Shown piece by piece: positions 15,469-26,785 of a DNA stretch of 64,000 nt. Under the pieces are notes generated by a model. It did no database searches. It was given only the letters and a program-made list of their open reading frames with translations, and was not told where the DNA came from. The stretch is from the NCBI RefSeq assembly GCF_000392615.1, contig NZ_KB933398.1, positions 1,712,182 to 1,776,181 on the forward strand, read 5' to 3'. Within the stretch, counting starts at the first letter, position 1; every line of letters starts with the position of its first letter. The stretch is from Lysinibacillus sphaericus OT4b.31 (GTDB lineage Bacteria > Bacillota > Bacilli > Bacillales_A > Planococcaceae). The translations under genes and the position numbers were made by a program.

Positions 15469-18036
15469 ATGACAACATACACACCAATGATGCAACAATA
15501 TTTGCAGGTAAAAGAAGATTACAAGGACGCCTTTTTGTTTTTTAGATTAGGTGACTTTTACGAGATGTTTTTTGAGGACGCAGTTAATGCCTCACAAATT
15601 TTAGAAATCACATTAACAAGTCGAGATGCAGGCGCGAAGGACCGTATTCCAATGTGCGGTGTGCCTCATCACTCGGCAAAAAACTATATTGAAACATTAG
15701 TGCAAAAGGGTTATAAGGTCGCTGTTTGTGAGCAAACGGAAGATCCGAAACAAGCAAAGGGCGTAGTCAAGCGAGAAGTTGTACAGCTTATAACACCAGG
15801 AACAATTATGGAAGGTAAGGCGCTTGATGGTAAATCGAATCATTTTATTGGTGCGGCTGAGCAGTTAGATGCCACTACCTTTGGCTATGCCTATTTAGAC
15901 TTATCTACGGGTGAAGCAACTGCATCCTCTATTGAAGGCGATGGTAAAGCATTATTAATGCAAATGCAGGCATATGGCATTCGTGAGCTTGTTGTAACAG
16001 AGAGTGTCCAACTTTTATTGGCAGAGCATGCAGTGAATTTAGGAATTGTGTTGTCTGTGGAAGTAGATGAAATGGCGTTGGACAAGGTTGTGAACTATGT
16101 AGAAGCAGTACCAGAAAAGTTACAAGTGGCTTGCCTTCGTCTATTGACTTATATTGACAAAACACAAATGCGCTCGTTATCGCATATTCAAACGTTCACA
16201 TTCAATGAAATGAAAAATTATTTACGTATTGATTCCAGCTCAAAACGTAATTTGGAGCTGATTCAATCGATCCGTGGTGGCGACCAAAAGGGGACATTGC
16301 TTTGGTTGTTAGATGACACGGTTACAGCAATGGGCGGGCGTAAGTTAAAACAATGGATACATCAACCGCTTGCTACGCGTTCTGCCATTGAGTCGAGACT
16401 TATAATTGTCACTGATTTATTAGAAGAATATTTTGTAAGAACAGCATTACAAACTTCTCTTAAACAAGTATATGATTTAGAACGTTTGGCGGGTCGTGTG
16501 GCATTTGGTAATGTGGGCGGGCGTGATTTAGCACAGCTCCGTGATTCACTGCGTCAAGTACCTATGATTGTGCAACAGCTATTGGAATCAAGTACAGAAA
16601 CTTTGCAGGTTTTAGGTTCCGCGCTCGATATATGTGCAGATGTCGAGGCATTACTGGCACATGCTATTACTGATAATCCACCAATTACCATTAAAGAAGG
16701 CGATGTGATTCGCGATGGTTACAATGATCGTTTAGATGAACTACGCTATGCATCTCGAAACGGCAAGGACTGGATTGCACAGTTAGAACAAGAAGAACGT
16801 GTAAAAACGGGTATTAAAAATTTAAAAATAGGCTATAACCGTATTTTTGGTTACTATATTGAAATTACTAAATCCAATATTCACTTAGCAGATTTAACGC
16901 GCTATGAACGAAAGCAAACTTTGGCTAATGCTGAACGCTATATTACGCAAGAACTGAAAGAAAAAGAAGCACTCATATTAAATGCCGAAGAAGAAAGTTT
17001 GACGCTAGAATATAATTTATTCGTGGAAATTCGCGAAGAATTAAAGGCGTTTATTCCACGTGTACAGGCTTTAGCGGCAAGTATTAGTGAGTTAGATGTC
17101 CTGCTTAGCTTTGCCAGTGTGTCAGAGAAATATCGCTTTACGAAGCCAGAATTTCATGCAGGGCGTTCGCTTGAAATCCTTGAAGGACGTCATCCCGTTG
17201 TTGAAAAAATGCTAAACAAGCAAATGTATGTACCAAATGATTGTGTGCTTGAGGAAAATCACAATATGATGCTGATTACAGGACCGAATATGTCCGGGAA
17301 AAGTACGTATATGCGTCAGGTGGCTCTCATCGTCGTTATGGCCCAAATGGGTTGCTATGTGCCAGCAGAAAAGGCTAGACTGCCAATCACAGACCAAATT
17401 TTCACACGTATTGGCGCAGCAGACGATTTAGCAGCGGGGCAATCAACATTTATGGTAGAAATGTTGGAATCACAGCACGCTATTATGCATGCGACTAAAA
17501 ATAGCCTCATGCTGTTTGATGAAATCGGTCGTGGAACTTCTACCTATGATGGCATGAGTCTTGCCCAATCGATGATGGAGTATATTCACGATAAAATCGG
17601 AGCAAACACACTATTTTCAACACACTATCATGAGTTAACGGCACTTGAAAATGAGCTTCCACGTCTGCAAAATGTTCACGTATCTGCCACTGAAAAAAAT
17701 GGCACGGTGGTCTTTTTACATAAGGTGAAAAAAGGAGCTGCCGATAAATCATACGGAATTCACGTGGCACAGCTTGCGCAATTGCCAGAGGAAATTTTAG
17801 CGAGAGCGCGTGTATTGCTCGAAAATTTCGAGGCAGGCAAAGAGCTAACGACGCCACAAGTGGTTGCAGAACAGCCAGTACAAATGTCGCTATTTACGGC
17901 AGAAGAGCCTATTTCACCAGCTGAAGCAGAGGTTTTAAAAAGCTTAGAGAAGGTTAATATTCTTGGCACTTCGCCAATGCAGGCGATGAATATTTTATAT
18001 GAATTACAGCAGCAATTGGTCAACGTAAAAAAATAA
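15469..18036 (+). CDS. mutS: DNA mismatch repair protein MutS
   Basis: An 855-residue mismatch-recognition ATPase. The mismatch-binding domain carries the Phe-X-Glu motif within GDFYEMFFEDA; the ATPase domain has Walker A GPNMSGKST, the segment GAADDLAAGQSTFMVEM, Walker B LMLFDEIGRGTST and STHYHEL. ATG 15469 was chosen because it gives MTTYTPMMQQYL, the family start, with GAGGG ten bases upstream; the frame's earlier codons from 15340 are leader. mutL follows after 14 bases, so the two are co-transcribed. Confidence 0.97.
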   Translation: MTTYTPMMQQYLQVKEDYKDAFLFFRLGDFYEMFFEDAVNASQILEITLTSRDAGAKDRIPMCGVPHHSAKNYIETLVQKGYKVAVCEQTEDPKQAKGVVKREVVQLITPGTIMEGKALDGKSNHFIGAAEQLDATTFGYAYLDLSTGEATASSIEGDGKALLMQMQAYGIRELVVTESVQLLLAEHAVNLGIVLSVEVDEMALDKVVNYVEAVPEKLQVACLRLLTYIDKTQMRSLSHIQTFTFNEMKNYLRIDSSSKRNLELIQSIRGGDQKGTLLWLLDDTVTAMGGRKLKQWIHQPLATRSAIESRLIIVTDLLEEYFVRTALQTSLKQVYDLERLAGRVAFGNVGGRDLAQLRDSLRQVPMIVQQLLESSTETLQVLGSALDICADVEALLAHAITDNPPITIKEGDVIRDGYNDRLDELRYASRNGKDWIAQLEQEERVKTGIKNLKIGYNRIFGYYIEITKSNIHLADLTRYERKQTLANAERYITQELKEKEALILNAEEESLTLEYNLFVEIREELKAFIPRVQALAASISELDVLLSFASVSEKYRFTKPEFHAGRSLEILEGRHPVVEKMLNKQMYVPNDCVLEENHNMMLITGPNMSGKSTYMRQVALIVVMAQMGCYVPAEKARLPITDQIFTRIGAADDLAAGQSTFMVEMLESQHAIMHATKNSLMLFDEIGRGTSTYDGMSLAQSMMEYIHDKIGANTLFSTHYHELTALENELPRLQNVHVSATEKNGTVVFLHKVKKGAADKSYGIHVAQLAQLPEEILARARVLLENFEAGKELTTPQVVAEQPVQMSLFTAEEPISPAEAEVLKSLEKVNILGTSPMQAMNILYELQQQLVNVKK

Positions 18037-18050
18037 GGGAGTGATGCGCT

Positions 18051-19910
18051 ATGGGTAAAATACAAATAATGGACGAATGGCTGTCCAATAAAATTGCGGC
18101 AGGAGAAGTGGTCGAAAGGCCAGCATCTGTTGTAAAAGAGCTTGTTGAAAATGCCATTGATGCAGGAAGTACGTCCATTGATGTTTTTTTACTAGAAGCC
18201 GGGCTCACTTCAATTCAGGTTATTGATAATGGCATGGGCATGGACGAGGATGATGCCCTCATCTCCTTTTCACGCCACGCCACAAGTAAAATCCACCAGG
18301 AGCATGATTTATTCCGCATCCGTACATTAGGTTTTCGCGGTGAAGCATTAGCTTCCATTGCATCGGTATCAAAAATGACGCTCATTACATCCAATGGCGA
18401 ATCGGGTACATATGTAGAGTTAGAAGGTGGGCATGTTACTACGCAAAAGCCTGGACCGTTACGTAAGGGCACAGATATCACCGTAGCACAGCTATTTTTT
18501 AATACACCTGTTCGTTTAAAATATATGAAAACAATTCAAACCGAGCTTGGTCATACGATTGACTTAATGAACCGTTTAGCGCTAGGAAATCCACAAATTG
18601 CTTTTCGATTGCTACATAATGGTCAGCAACTGTTACAGACGAATGGTCGAGGAGATGTGCAGCAGGTATTAGCTGCGATATATGGTGTCCATAATGCCAA
18701 AAAAATGGTGCCATTTCAAGGGGAGTCGCATGATTATAAGGTATCTGGATATGTATCATTACCTGAGGTGACGCGTGCTTCAAAAAATTATATGTCGCTG
18801 TTTGTGAACGGCCGCTGGGTAAAGCATTATTTGGTACAAAAAGCAATTGTGGATGCGTACCATACGTATTTACCAATCGAGCGTTTCCCAATTGTAGCGC
18901 TCTATATTGAAGGAGATCCGTATTTAACGGATGTGAATGTGCATCCAGCAAAGCATCAAATACGTTTGAGTAAAGAGCCGGAACTACTGAAACTAATCGA
19001 GGAAACGATTCGTGAGACGATTCGAGGCGTGATCCGTGTGCCACAAATGGAGAAGAAGGAAAAAGTTGCTATTACTGCAACAGAGCAACTGAATATATGG
19101 AAGCCTGCACCAAAGCTCGATGTGGAAAAAATGAATGCCATTGTCGAAAAGCTGTATGATGTGCAAACGGTACAGGAATCGAGTGTGCTACCTGTTGAAA
19201 AAACAGAGGCGACTGCTGTTGAGCTAAGTTGGCAACCAACATTGCCGACTCCGACTGCAACGACTCCTGTTGAAAGTGTCTTGGAGGAGCTAGATGAAAT
19301 ACCTGAGCACGAGTCAATAAAAGAACCATTTCCAGCCCTCGAGGTAGTCGGGCAAATTCATGGTACGTATATCGTGGCGCAAATGGAGGACGGTTTTTAT
19401 TTAATCGACCAGCATGCTGCACAGGAGCGCATAAAATATGAATTTTTCCGTGACAAGGTTGGACAAGTGAATCCTAACGAACGGCAAGCATTATTGTTAC
19501 CGCTAACCTTCCATTATGCAGCGGATGAGGCGTTAATTTTACGTGAAAATAGATTGGAACTTGAAGCAGTCGGTGTATTTTTAGAGGAGTTTGGACAGTC
19601 ATCTTTTGTTGTGCGAGAGCATCCAAGCTGGTTTCCAAAGGGCGAGGAGCAAGAGCTTATTGAAGACTTAATCGAGCAGGTACTGACGACGAAAAAGGCA
19701 GATGTGAAAAAATTGCGTGAAGCAGCGGCCATTATGATGAGCTGTAAAAAATCGATTAAGGCGAATCATTTTTTGACGAAGGAACAGATGGATGTATTAC
19801 TTCGTGATTTACGCAAAGCGGACAATCCCTTTACTTGCCCGCATGGACGTCCAGTACTCATTCATTTTACAACTTACGAAGTAGAGAAAATGTTTAAACG
19901 CGTAATGTAA
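18051..19910 (+). CDS. mutL: DNA mismatch repair protein MutL
   Basis: A 619-residue GHKL ATPase and latent endonuclease that acts after MutS. N-terminal ATPase motifs are ENAIDAGS, DNGMGM and GFRGEALASI. The linker (about 340-430) is Pro/Thr/Glu-rich. The C-terminal domain contains DQHAAQERIKYE and CPHGRPVLIHF, the metal-binding endonuclease motifs found in species lacking MutH. GGGAG precedes ATG 18051. Length and motif set are normal for Bacillales. Confidence 0.97.
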   Translation: MGKIQIMDEWLSNKIAAGEVVERPASVVKELVENAIDAGSTSIDVFLLEAGLTSIQVIDNGMGMDEDDALISFSRHATSKIHQEHDLFRIRTLGFRGEALASIASVSKMTLITSNGESGTYVELEGGHVTTQKPGPLRKGTDITVAQLFFNTPVRLKYMKTIQTELGHTIDLMNRLALGNPQIAFRLLHNGQQLLQTNGRGDVQQVLAAIYGVHNAKKMVPFQGESHDYKVSGYVSLPEVTRASKNYMSLFVNGRWVKHYLVQKAIVDAYHTYLPIERFPIVALYIEGDPYLTDVNVHPAKHQIRLSKEPELLKLIEETIRETIRGVIRVPQMEKKEKVAITATEQLNIWKPAPKLDVEKMNAIVEKLYDVQTVQESSVLPVEKTEATAVELSWQPTLPTPTATTPVESVLEELDEIPEHESIKEPFPALEVVGQIHGTYIVAQMEDGFYLIDQHAAQERIKYEFFRDKVGQVNPNERQALLLPLTFHYAADEALILRENRLELEAVGVFLEEFGQSSFVVREHPSWFPKGEEQELIEDLIEQVLTTKKADVKKLREAAAIMMSCKKSIKANHFLTKEQMDVLLRDLRKADNPFTCPHGRPVLIHFTTYEVEKMFKRVM

Positions 19911-19938
19911 TTTACACGATCACTCACGTAAAAGTGCC

Positions 19939-19975
19939 ACGAAATACTACCGCTCTTTATGGAGTAGTTTTTCGT
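19939..19975 (+). terminator. Terminator after mutL
   Basis: ACGAAATACTAC (19939-19950) pairs with GTAGTTTTTCGT (19964-19975) with one mismatch; the right arm contains the T-run. Confidence 0.65.
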
Positions 19976-20075
19976 TACTATGACTACGACGAATTCACCA
20001 TGCTAAAACAGAGGCACGCTGTAAGCCTAAGGGGTCTAAGGGCAAAGAGTGAATTGCGCGTATGCCTACATGTGA

Positions 20076-21584
<1,509 letters not shown>

Positions 21585-21602
21585 ATAATGGGGGAGAACA
21601 GT

Positions 21603-23249
21603 ATGTTTTCATTTGAGCATCGACCTAAAATCATGCATTATTTAGAGCAGTATAGCTTTGACTTATTAGTGATTGGAGGAGGCATTACAGGAGCGGGAAT
21701 CGCGCTTGATGCTGCCTCAAGAGGATTGTCAGTCGCACTGATTGAGATGCAGGATTTTGCGGCTGGTACGTCAAGTCGTTCGACAAAACTTATACATGGA
21801 GGCCTTCGTTATTTAAAGCAGTTAGACGTAGGTGTTGTAGCAGAGGTTGGACGTGAACGTGAAATTGTCTATGACAATGCTGTTCATGTCACGATGCCTG
21901 AAAAAATGCTACTTCCTTTATATAAGAAGGGCTCGCTTGGGCCATTTACAACATCATTGGCGTTAAAAGTATATGATCGACTAGCAGGCGTGAAAAAGCA
22001 TGAACGACGTATGATGCTGAGCGCACGAGAAACTACAGCACTCGAGCCTCTTTTGAAAAGTGAAGAGCTTGTGGGAGGAGGCTATTATGTGGAATATCGC
22101 ACAGATGATGCCCGTCTCACAATTGAAGTGTTGAAAAAAGCGGTAGAATATGGGGCACTTTGTTTAAATTATGCTGAGATGACAGAGTTTTTATATAACA
22201 AGAAAAAGCTAGTTGGAGCAAAAGTTAAGAATCATCTTACGGGAGAAACAGTGGAAGTACATGCTGCACAAATTGTCAACGCAGCAGGGCCATGGGTGGA
22301 CGAGGTTCGCCAAAAGGATAAAGCGACAGACAAGAAACAATTACGCCTGACTAAAGGTGTACATATTGTCCTTGACCAAAAGCATTTTCCGTTGCAACAA
22401 GCTGTGTATTTTGATATTCCAGATGGTCGTATGGCATTTGCGATACCGCGTGATGGTAAGACCTATATTGGAACAACCGATACAGTATACGTAGGTGATC
22501 CGGCACATCCTGTGGCGACGCAAGCAGACGTTGATTATTTAATAGCCGCTGCAAAAACTATATTTCCAACAGCCAATATTGCACGTGAGACAGTAGAATC
22601 GTCGTGGGCAGGTGTACGTCCGCTTATTTTCGAAAAAGGCAAGGATCCTTCAGAAATTTCACGTAAAGATGAAATTTGGACAGCGCCAAGTGGCTTGATG
22701 ACAATTGCAGGTGGCAAGTTAACAGGCTATCGTCAAATGGCTGAAACTGCCGTCGATAAAATTGTCAAAATGCATAAATTTAAGCATGCTAGTTCATGTA
22801 TTACACGTGAACTTTCACTTTCTGGAGCAAAGGGCATTAATGCCATTAATTTTCCAGACTATACAGCCTATAAAGCAAGAGAGGGCGTGCAGTACGGTTT
22901 GAATTATGATGAAGCAAAACAACTTGTGAAAAAATACGGTACGAATGTTGATGCCTTATTTGAACAGGTAAAATATTTGCATGAGCAAGGGAGCACAATG
23001 CCGCTGGCTCTTCACGCGATGTTACTATATGGCATGAAGGAGGAGATGGTTTATACGCCAAATGATTTCTTTATTCGCCGTACGGGCTTACTATATTTTG
23101 ATATCGATGCAGTTAAACGCTATAAGCAACAAGTTATTCAAGTGATGCAACAACGTTTTCATTATACAGAGGCACAAAAACACACATATGTTGCTCAGCT
23201 AGAACAGGCCATCCTAGATGCGACAAATTTTGCTGAGGGAGGGCTTTAG
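21603..23249 (+). CDS. glpD: Aerobic glycerol-3-phosphate dehydrogenase GlpD
   Basis: A flavoprotein of 548 residues that oxidises glycerol 3-phosphate to dihydroxyacetone phosphate and passes electrons to the quinone pool at the membrane. The FAD-binding motif GGGITGAGIALDAASRG and the segments SSRSTKLIHGGLRYLK and GGKLTGYRQMAE are clear. ATG 21588 is in frame but lies in the spacer; ATG 21603 follows GGGGGAG at six bases and gives the family N-terminus MFSFEHRPK. It is in operon with glpK and the hydrolase gene. Confidence 0.96.
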   Translation: MFSFEHRPKIMHYLEQYSFDLLVIGGGITGAGIALDAASRGLSVALIEMQDFAAGTSSRSTKLIHGGLRYLKQLDVGVVAEVGREREIVYDNAVHVTMPEKMLLPLYKKGSLGPFTTSLALKVYDRLAGVKKHERRMMLSARETTALEPLLKSEELVGGGYYVEYRTDDARLTIEVLKKAVEYGALCLNYAEMTEFLYNKKKLVGAKVKNHLTGETVEVHAAQIVNAAGPWVDEVRQKDKATDKKQLRLTKGVHIVLDQKHFPLQQAVYFDIPDGRMAFAIPRDGKTYIGTTDTVYVGDPAHPVATQADVDYLIAAAKTIFPTANIARETVESSWAGVRPLIFEKGKDPSEISRKDEIWTAPSGLMTIAGGKLTGYRQMAETAVDKIVKMHKFKHASSCITRELSLSGAKGINAINFPDYTAYKAREGVQYGLNYDEAKQLVKKYGTNVDALFEQVKYLHEQGSTMPLALHAMLLYGMKEEMVYTPNDFFIRRTGLLYFDIDAVKRYKQQVIQVMQQRFHYTEAQKHTYVAQLEQAILDATNFAEGGL

Positions 23250-23252
23250 AAT

Positions 23253-24170
23253 ATGGAACGCTATATTCAAATGTCGGATGGGCATTCTGTCTTTACAAGA
23301 ACACTGACACCAACAAGTTCATGTATTGGTCATATTCATATTTTGCACGGTATGGCGGAGCATAGCGGTCGTTATGTGAAGTTTGCAGAAGCGCTATGTA
23401 TTGCAGGTTATGCGGTAACGATGCATGATCACCGTGGACATGGAGAAACAGCAGCATATAACGGCAAGCTAGGCTTTTTTGCAGAGCGCAATGGCTTTGA
23501 GCGTGTTGTAGAGGATGTACATGAAATTGTCAATACAATGCATGCTCAGTTTGCTGATGTGCCGTTAATATTGTTTGGTCATAGTATGGGGTCCTTTATA
23601 ACAAGAAGGTATATTCAATTGTATAGCGAGAATGTCGATAAAGTCATACTATGTGGCACTGGTAGTGTCACAGCATTGCATATGGCAGGCCATTTCTTTG
23701 CGCAGACATTAGCAATGCAACAAGGCAAGGGGACAGAGAGTCCACTGTTAAACAAGCTGAGCTTTGGGAGCTTTAATAAACAGTTTCCTAATCCGAAAAC
23801 AGCAAATGATTGGTTATGTTCGGTAGAGCATGAAGTACAAAAATATATCGATGATCCCTATTGTGGCTTTATACCGACAAATCAATTTTTTGTTGATTTA
23901 ACGGCTGGTTTTATGATGCTGAATCGAAAAAAAGAAATTGAAAGAACAAAGAAAAACTTACCGATTTTATTGATCAGTGGTAGCAAGGATCCAGTCGGTG
24001 ATCATGGACAAGGTGTGTACGCGGTGGCGGAGCAATTTGCAGCTGCGGGTGTACAGGATGTGACGGTCTACTTATTTGAAGATAAGCGACATGAGATTTT
24101 AAACGAGGACAATAAAGAAGCGGTCTATCAAGTTTTATTACGGTGGTTGAAAAAATATGATACAAGATAA
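23253..24170 (+). CDS. Alpha/beta hydrolase, monoacylglycerol lipase or lysophospholipase type
   Basis: A 305-residue serine hydrolase. The nucleophile elbow is GHSMG (about residue 110); [13 protein letters not shown] supplies the oxyanion-hole region and DHRGHGET is typical of the monoacylglycerol lipase group. The catalytic Asp is probably in SGSKDPVG and the His in KRHEILNE. It starts three bases after glpD and overlaps miaA by 14 bases. Release of glycerol from monoacylglycerols would feed the glycerol genes upstream. No signal peptide is seen, so it is cytoplasmic. The exact substrate is inferred. Confidence 0.85.
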   Translation: MERYIQMSDGHSVFTRTLTPTSSCIGHIHILHGMAEHSGRYVKFAEALCIAGYAVTMHDHRGHGETAAYNGKLGFFAERNGFERVVEDVHEIVNTMHAQFADVPLILFGHSMGSFITRRYIQLYSENVDKVILCGTGSVTALHMAGHFFAQTLAMQQGKGTESPLLNKLSFGSFNKQFPNPKTANDWLCSVEHEVQKYIDDPYCGFIPTNQFFVDLTAGFMMLNRKKEIERTKKNLPILLISGSKDPVGDHGQGVYAVAEQFAAAGVQDVTVYLFEDKRHEILNEDNKEAVYQVLLRWLKKYDTR

Positions 24171-25059
24171 ATTACAGCAGGCAGAGGTCGTTGCGATTGT
24201 CGGTCCAACGGCTTCTGGCAAAACGGCACTAAGTATTGACATGGCAAAAAAGTATAATGGCGAAATCATTAACGGCGATTCCATGCAAATTTATAAGGGT
24301 TTAGATATTGGTACGGCGAAAATTACTGAGGAAGAGATGGAGGGGGTGCCCCATCATTTACTTAGCTTTAAAGAGCCTACAGAATCCTTCTCAGTTGCGG
24401 ATTATCAGAAATTAGTGCGCACTAAAATTGCTGATATTCAAGAGCGAGGAAAGCTACCGATTTTAGTAGGGGGCTCGGGATTATATGTGCAAGCAGTGCT
24501 CTATGATTTTCAATTTACAGAGGAGCAGGTAGATGAGGTGGCACGTGAAGCTTATTATGCAGAGCTTGCAAGCTTAGGCCCAGAGGCAATGCATGCAAAA
24601 CTTACTGCACTTGACCCAACAACCGCAGAGACAATCCATCCAAATAATACTCGCCGTGTCATTCGAGCACTAGAGATGATTGAGCTTAGCGGCGTCTCGA
24701 AGGCGGCAGAAGCACAAAATCGTGGGGAAATTCCGCTTTATCAGCATGTGATTTTAGGACTTGGCCAAAATATGTCGCGCGAAGAGCTCTACGATCGCAT
24801 TAACCTTCGTGTCGATGTAATGATGGCAAAGGGCCTTTTAGCAGAAGTAAAGGGCTTATGGCAACAAAATATTCGAGGTGTACAATCGATACAGGCGATC
24901 GGCTACAAGGAGTTATATGATTATTTAGATGGTAAATGCACACTTGAAGAGTCTATTGAGAGTCTAAAGCAAAACTCACGACGTTATGCCAAAAGACAGC
25001 TAACCTATTTCCGCAATAAAATGGATGTGCAATTTGTAGAACAAGATTGGAACATCTAA
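24157..25059 (+). CDS. miaA: tRNA dimethylallyltransferase MiaA
   Basis: A 300-residue enzyme that puts the dimethylallyl group on A37, producing the substrate of MiaB. The P-loop [11 protein letters not shown] (about 16-26), the segment [17 protein letters not shown] and the C-terminal QAIGYKE and [14 protein letters not shown] are diagnostic. The first 14 bases overlap the hydrolase gene, so translation is probably coupled. hfq follows, as in many bacteria. Confidence 0.97.
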   Translation: MIQDKLQQAEVVAIVGPTASGKTALSIDMAKKYNGEIINGDSMQIYKGLDIGTAKITEEEMEGVPHHLLSFKEPTESFSVADYQKLVRTKIADIQERGKLPILVGGSGLYVQAVLYDFQFTEEQVDEVAREAYYAELASLGPEAMHAKLTALDPTTAETIHPNNTRRVIRALEMIELSGVSKAAEAQNRGEIPLYQHVILGLGQNMSREELYDRINLRVDVMMAKGLLAEVKGLWQQNIRGVQSIQAIGYKELYDYLDGKCTLEESIESLKQNSRRYAKRQLTYFRNKMDVQFVEQDWNI

Positions 25060-25148
25060 TAATTTCTAAAAATTACTAATTGCTAAATTGGTAGAACATG
25101 CTACTATAGGAATGAAGAGGTAGAAAGAGATCAGGGGAGGCGCATTTC

Positions 25149-25379
25149 ATGAAATCAATTAATTTGCAAGATACGTTCTTAAACCATCTACGTAAAAACA
25201 GTGTTTTTGTAACTGTGTTTCTTTTAAATGGGTTCCAGTTAAAAGGAACTGTGAAATCCTATGATAATTTTACTGTGTTATTAGTGGATGCTGACAACAA
25301 ACAGCATCTTATTTACAAGCACGCGATTTCTACATTCGTTCCAGCAAAGCAAGTAGATTTTTCAGAGACAGAGGAATAA
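25149..25379 (+). CDS. hfq: RNA-binding protein Hfq
   Basis: A 76-residue Sm-like protein that forms a hexameric ring and binds small RNAs and mRNAs. It has the family core [28 protein letters not shown] and the Sm2 motif YKHAIST. The C-terminal tail is very short, as usual in Firmicutes. GGGGAGG precedes the ATG. It follows miaA after 89 bases and has its own terminator. Confidence 0.97.
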   Translation: MKSINLQDTFLNHLRKNSVFVTVFLLNGFQLKGTVKSYDNFTVLLVDADNKQHLIYKHAISTFVPAKQVDFSETEE

Positions 25380-25387
25380 GGGTATTT

Positions 25388-25424
25388 GAACAGTTAGTGT
25401 GTGACACTAGCTGTTTTTTTTTGT
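25388..25424 (+). terminator. Terminator after hfq
   Basis: AACAGTTAGTGT pairs with ACACTAGCTGTT (one wobble pair) around a short loop, followed by a run of T. Confidence 0.9.
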
Positions 25425-25469
25425 TCACGCTATAATATAACAAGTTTGACATATTGGAGGATTATACAC

Positions 25470-25772
25470 ATGAAAACAATGGAAACAACAGAAATATTAG
25501 AATTACTGGATGCAAACGAAGATTTATACATTATCGATGTTCGCGAAGAAGATGAAGTCGCACAAGGTATGATCCCAGGCGCACAGCATATCGCACTTGG
25601 CACAATTCCAGATCGTCTAAATGAATTAGATGCATCAAAGCCCTATATCTTGGTTTGTAAAGCTGGCGCACGATCTGCAAATGCCTGCGCATTTCTAGAA
25701 GATCGAGGCTTTAACGTAACAAACCTTGAGGGTGGCATGCTCGCTTATGATGGTGAGTTAGAATTTAAATAA
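25470..25772 (+). CDS. Single-domain rhodanese-like protein
   Basis: A 100-residue rhodanese domain. The active-site loop CKAGARSA contains the catalytic Cys of sulfurtransferases, and YIIDVREEDE and LEGGMLAY are conserved parts of the fold. It may carry persulfide sulfur or act as a phosphatase-like domain; the partner is not known. ATG 25470 follows TTGGAGG and gives MKTMETTEIL; the longer frame from 25401 starts within the hfq terminator and is not used. Confidence 0.9.
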   Translation: MKTMETTEILELLDANEDLYIIDVREEDEVAQGMIPGAQHIALGTIPDRLNELDASKPYILVCKAGARSANACAFLEDRGFNVTNLEGGMLAYDGELEFK

Positions 25773-25783
25773 GTGTTGATTGG

Positions 25784-25808
25784 AACCCTCGTTTAAGCGA
25801 GGGTTTTG
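25784..25808 (+). terminator. Terminator after the rhodanese gene
   Basis: AACCCTCG (25784-25791) pairs with CGAGGGTT (25798-25805), followed by TTG and T-rich sequence. Confidence 0.85.
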
Positions 25809-26199
25809 TGTTTATCTTATACAAATTAGTCGGTGGAAATCTAAAGTATTATTTTCTTCAATTTTTAGAGATACTAATCTTATGTTCGACCTCCCCTGAG
25901 AAGGTAATAAAAGTAAAGTAGGATGTATCACGCTAAAAAATGTGTAGTAGCACCATTCATCCCAAAAGAGCGCCACACGCACTACTAAGCAGATACCCAA
26001 CAGTGGATTCATAGTCCATTTTATAAAGTAAAAAGTAACATCACGATGGGGTCCACTTCATTATTTGAATTCTTGATTGTATCAATTTTACTTATGTCGG
26101 ATACGTTCTCACGTTCGTTCAATTGACTAAATTTTTTATGACTATCATTTGAATTAATTTCGTAAATAGTTTTCATAAAAAGAAACACGAACATTTTGG

Positions 26200-26320
26200 T
26201 AGGAGCGTAAGGCGGCGACTCCAGCGGGAAAAAGCAAGCAAACCGAGACCCTAGACTGAGCGTAACGAAGGAAGCGGCTCGGTGCTTGCCCGCGGAAAGT
26301 GTCCGCCTGTAGCGGAATAT
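26200..26320. repeat. Bacillaceae-type palindromic dispersed repeat
   Basis: A GC-rich stretch in an AT-rich context, with GTAAGGCGGCGACTCCAGCG on the left and CCGCGGAAAGTGTCCGCCTG on the right. GCAAGCAAACCGAG pairs with CTCGGTGCTTGC, so it forms a long imperfect hairpin. I recognise the pattern as a noncoding repeat common in Bacillaceae intergenic regions; its function is unknown. Confidence 0.75.
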
Positions 26321-26424
26321 ACCTATGTGATAGGAACAATTACTTTATTTTCTTTCATAATATTCGCCTTTATTGATATGAAAGTGAATGATGACATTGA
26401 TTCATCTAGCAAACATTTAAATAA

Positions 26425-26453
26425 TTGACACAAAAACTACTTTGTCGTAGATT
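26425..26453 (+). promoter_or_regulatory. Sigma-A type promoter of the riboswitch-cobT unit
   Basis: A perfect TTGACA (26425-26430), a 17-base spacer and TAGATT (26448-26453), about 20 bases before the riboswitch. Confidence 0.75.
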
Positions 26454-26472
26454 TAAAGTAGTTGCATACAAG

Positions 26473-26634
26473 TATTAGGTGCCCATTGCGGGAGAATAGG
26501 GAATAAAGTGAAAAACTTTAGCGGTCCCACCACTGTAAAAGGGAGTTTCATAGAGAATACCACTAGCATGGTCTGGGAAGGTTCTATGAAATGTTGAACT
26601 TGAGCCAGGAGACCTGCCTAATTGACTTCGGATT
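26473..26634 (+). promoter_or_regulatory. Cobalamin riboswitch
   Basis: The conserved blocks appear in order: GGTGCCC near the 5' end, GGGAATAAAGTG, GCGGTCCCACCACTGTAA, CCACT, CTGGGAAGG and the B12 box GAGCCAGGAGACCTGCC (about 26602-26618). A terminator hairpin follows, so binding of adenosylcobalamin should stop transcription before cobT. Confidence 0.95.
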
Positions 26635-26652
26635 ATTATATAGACGATGGAA

Positions 26653-26702
26653 AAGTCTGTAGTTTATTTGTTATGAATAAACTACAGGCTTTTTGTTTTT
26701 TT
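26653..26702 (+). terminator. Terminator of the riboswitch expression platform
   Basis: CTGTAGTTTATT (26657-26668) pairs perfectly with AATAAACTACAG (26676-26687), followed by GC and T-runs. It lies between the B12 box and cobT. Confidence 0.85.
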
Positions 26703-26785
26703 CTTTATTCAAGCAAGGGGATATAAATGTAAACCTGCTTGTTATTCCACTTAGTAATAGGGCAAACAGGAAAGGGGAAATTTTC

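Larger units (their letters stand above)
25812..26472. other. Noncoding region holding a dispersed repeat and a promoter
   Basis: No gene can be supported. The first 380 bases are AT-rich with short frames lacking ribosome binding sites. A palindromic repeat lies at 26200-26320 and a promoter at 26425-26453. Confidence 0.6.

Noticed and set aside
18499-19044. Minus-strand 181-codon frame within mutL
   Set aside because: Fully antisense to a conserved gene; no ribosome binding site or family similarity.
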